Source: Sporosarcina luteola
GTDB lineage: Bacteria > Bacillota > Bacilli > Bacillales_A > Planococcaceae
Length of the DNA stretch: 64,000 bases
Direction of reading: 5' to 3'
Assembly: GCA_014204635.1 (NCBI GenBank)
Contig: JACHLS010000012.1
Coordinates: 1 to 64,000 of the forward strand
Made by a program: the position numbers and the translations under genes. Below are positions 62,223-64,000 of this stretch, one piece after another (positions within the stretch are counted from its first letter, which is position 1; each line of letters opens with the position of its first letter). The notes under the pieces were generated by a model. It was not told where the DNA came from. It saw only the letters and a program-made list of their open reading frames with translations, and did no database searches.

Positions 62223-62750
62223 TTAATTGAATTGGTACGTCTTGTAATTGCCCGTGTCTGAAGAGAATTTTAGAATGTTGCCGTCAGCAGGTATTCCTTC
62301 GAAAAATGCACCAATGCAGCCTGTCGTACATCGATGCCCTGAAATTAATATGTTCAGTTCTCTCTTGTTACACTTATTTTCAAGTTCCTTCATAAAACTA
62401 AAGACCCGTTTCACGAAATGATGGGAGTCTTCAACTCCTTTGTATACATTGGCATCAGGTAATAGTCCAGACATCTTCAGTTCATTGATCGGTATTCTAT
62501 CAGCTTCACCCAAGTCATAGACGTCAAGCCTTTCATCTAGTGCAGCTTTCAGTCCCGTAACTATTTCGGCAGTTTGGATAGCTCTCTCTTGCGGGGAGGA
62601 AAAGACCAAATCAAATTGTATAGTTTTAAGCTTTTCTCGTAAGCTCTTTGCTTGTGTTGCTCCGTAGTCATTTAACGGCAAGCCCATTCTCCCTTGCATT
62701 TTTCTTTCTTTATTCAAATCTGTTTGTCCGTGCCTGACTACATAAATCAT
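62223..62750 (-). CDS. Histidine phosphatase family protein
   Basis: This 175-residue phosphatase has an N-terminal VVRHGQTDLNKERKMQGRMG (catalytic RHG at 5-7), SSPQERAIQTAEIV (second arginine) and a C-terminal ILISGHRCTTGCIGAFFEGI with the other histidine. It differs from the relative at 21305 and is more like the small eukaryote-like and plasmid-borne group. Substrate unknown. The ATG has GAGGAGG upstream; its terminator follows. Confidence 0.88.
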   Translation of the reverse strand: MIYVVRHGQTDLNKERKMQGRMGLPLNDYGATQAKSLREKLKTIQFDLVFSSPQERAIQTAEIVTGLKAALDERLDVYDLGEADRIPINELKMSGLLPDANVYKGVEDSHHFVKRVFSFMKELENKCNKRELNILISGHRCTTGCIGAFFEGIPADGNILKFSSDTGNYKTYQFN

Positions 62751-62864
62751 CTGTTAGCCTCCTCTCAATTATGTCCTTCTGATTCCCTATTCGATTGATA
62801 ATAAAAAAAGGTTTTATTTATTGAATATTATAACAAATTACTATGCAACCAATCCATTAAAAAG

Positions 62865-62902
62865 AAAAAGCCTGAAACGAAATAGACGTTTCAAGCTTTT
62901 TG
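62865..62902 (-). terminator. Terminator of the lipoprotein gene
   Basis: On the - strand AAAGCTTGAAACG pairs with CGTTTCAGGCTTT (one mismatch), followed by a T run. Confidence 0.88.
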
Positions 62903-62903
62903 C

Positions 62904-63302
62904 TTAGTTGATTTGATCTTTGAACAGTAATTGGTCATTTGATAAATCAATGATTTTCAGGAAGCGATCATGTTTCGCGAAAATACTTTTAAACGTTTTC
63001 TTCCCTTCGGTACTTTCGAAGAGAATAATCCGGTTTCCTTCATTATCAGTTTCTACGGTACCAATGTTGCTTTTTAGGTCAATAAAGGATGCGATCGTAT
63101 CGTATTCCTCGTAGGACGCAAATTCGCTGTCCGCAGGTTCTTCCTCAGCAGCATCTGTATCCAATTCGTTTGTCGCATCGTTTGACGGCGTACTTTCAGA
63201 CGTTGGGTTTTCCGCTTCCGCAGGCTCATTCTTTACTTCATTTGAGCTGCATGCAGCCAATAGAAGAATGCATAGCAAAGAGGTTAGTAGTTTTTTCATC
63301 AT
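62904..63302 (-). CDS. Small lipoprotein, unknown
   Basis: The product is 132 residues, with signal peptide and lipobox LLAAC (about residue 18), then an acidic low-complexity linker rich in Glu, Asp, Ser, Thr and Asn to about 65, and a C-terminal globular domain (IASFIDLKSNIGTVE, IILFESTEGKKTFKSIF, LKIIDLSNDQLLF). It should be attached to the outer face of the membrane. No family recognised. The start has AAGGAG upstream. Confidence 0.8.
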   Translation of the reverse strand: MMKKLLTSLLCILLLAACSSNEVKNEPAEAENPTSESTPSNDATNELDTDAAEEEPADSEFASYEEYDTIASFIDLKSNIGTVETDNEGNRIILFESTEGKKTFKSIFAKHDRFLKIIDLSNDQLLFKDQIN

Positions 63303-63481
63303 AGTGCTCCTTTATGTATAGTGTATCCCTACATACGGTATGAAAAAGGGACTAGTATATTTTAAATTTCTCAATGGGACTGGTCAACTAAAGCGGATTA
63401 CGAATGGCCAACTTGAGTTAACCTAATGTCTACTGGTGTATGCTATGATGAATAAAAAATGGGTAGGAAGAGGAGTTTGGT

Positions 63482-63907
63482 ATGTACGAACAAAAAACAA
63501 AAGTAACGGACCAATCGGTAATCGAATTCATTGAGCAAGTGGAAAGTCCGAAAAAACGGGCAGATGCCTATCGGCTGCTTGATCTTTTCCGTGATACGAC
63601 AGGGTATGAAGCGAAAATGTGGGGGCCGAGCATGATTGGGTTTGGCAAATATCATTACGTGTACGCTTCGGGACATGAAGGAGACGCGCCGCTAGTCGGC
63701 TTTTCTCCACGGAAAGCAAAAATCAGTTTGTATTTTGCTACAGGAGATCCGGATCGGGAAGATTTGCTACAGCAATTCGGCAAACACACGGCAGGAAAAG
63801 CATGTGTCTATATTAATAAACTAGATGACGTGGACGAACAAATTCTGCAGCAATTGATTACTCAATCGGTACGTTTCTTGCAAGAACTATATCCAGAACA
63901 AAAATAA
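63482..63907 (+). CDS. DUF1801 domain protein
   Basis: This 141-residue protein is of the DUF1801 (YdhG-like) family, with MWGPSMIGFGKYHYVYASGH, LVGFSPRKAKISLYF, and GKACVYINKLDDVD. The fold is like frataxin/YdhG; function unknown. The ATG has AGAGGAG upstream. It lies close to the window end, followed by an imperfect terminator-like hairpin (AAGGC/GCCTT plus T run near 63955). Confidence 0.9.
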   Translation: MYEQKTKVTDQSVIEFIEQVESPKKRADAYRLLDLFRDTTGYEAKMWGPSMIGFGKYHYVYASGHEGDAPLVGFSPRKAKISLYFATGDPDREDLLQQFGKHTAGKACVYINKLDDVDEQILQQLITQSVRFLQELYPEQK

Positions 63908-63917
63908 AAAAATGTCT

Positions 63918-63962
63918 TAAGGCACCAACTATTTATTCTGCCTGCGGGGTCGCCTTTTTTGT
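63918..63962 (+). terminator. Possible terminator of the DUF1801 gene
   Basis: AAGGCACC and GGTCGCCTT can pair with one bulge across a 24-base loop, and six T follow. The loop is long, so it is a weak call. Confidence 0.5.
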
Positions 63963-64000
63963 CATTTTAGCATTCGCCTTTTCTCCCTAACCTTAGATGA

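Overview
The window is a stretch of a low- to mid-GC Gram-positive chromosome of the order Bacillales. Strong AGGAGG-type ribosome binding sites, many TTG and GTG starts, SAM and T-box leaders, a long tRNA cluster behind a 5S rRNA gene, and gene order resembling the yteA-men-dps-ytkD-ytmA-pckA-metK-ytoA-ytpA part of the Bacillus subtilis map all support this. A Sporosarcina/Planococcaceae-like host is my best guess, but it is inference only.

Layout. 1-2134: the end of a 5S rRNA gene, 20 tRNA genes in an order like the B. subtilis trnB cluster (without tRNA-His), and a terminator. 2133-10430: yteA, then menA divergent from menF-menD-menH-menB-menE (menaquinone; no menC here). 10436-23967: an orphan zinc-binding lipoprotein with a Zur-like box, yidD, dps, a malic enzyme, ytkD, ytmA, pckA with a CcpN-like box, metK under a SAM riboswitch, a 21-bp-periodic repeat array, ytoA, a YtpA homologue without its nucleophile serine, a phosphatase/cupin pair, signal peptidase I and a P-loop kinase. 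24209-29261: a UvrD-type helicase overlapping two crcB fluoride-channel genes, and a large catalase.

29466-38403 looks like an accessory block. It holds a nuclease-like lipoprotein, a two-component system, an operon of a 25-codon peptide + ABC ATPase + single-pass membrane protein + large multi-pass membrane protein (reminiscent of bacteriocin-associated transport loci), a gene remnant, a hydrolase behind a double-operator promoter, and an ECF sigma factor with a fused anti-sigma/LCP-like protein and its own ECF-type promoter.

38520-49956: a T-box-controlled NhaC-family transporter, the bpsAB alkylpyrone pair, yqxD, a PadR regulator with a HAAS/TDNGR-repeat protein, small proteins, a leucyl aminopeptidase, an RNA/DNA methyltransferase and a CDF metal exporter whose leader contains a terminator-like hairpin. 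50149-64000: argH with an ARG-like box, a yndJ-type membrane cluster, a strictly 20-bp-phased repeat array, fabI with a FapR-like box, argC-argJ-argB-argD with a second ARG-like box, an MFS transporter and small conserved genes.

The most unusual items are the two different helically phased intergenic arrays (19474-19620 and 54771-55000), the peptide/ABC/membrane operon, the sigma/anti-sigma-LCP fusion with altered LCP residues, the serine-less YtpA homologue, and the duplication module inside the tRNA cluster.
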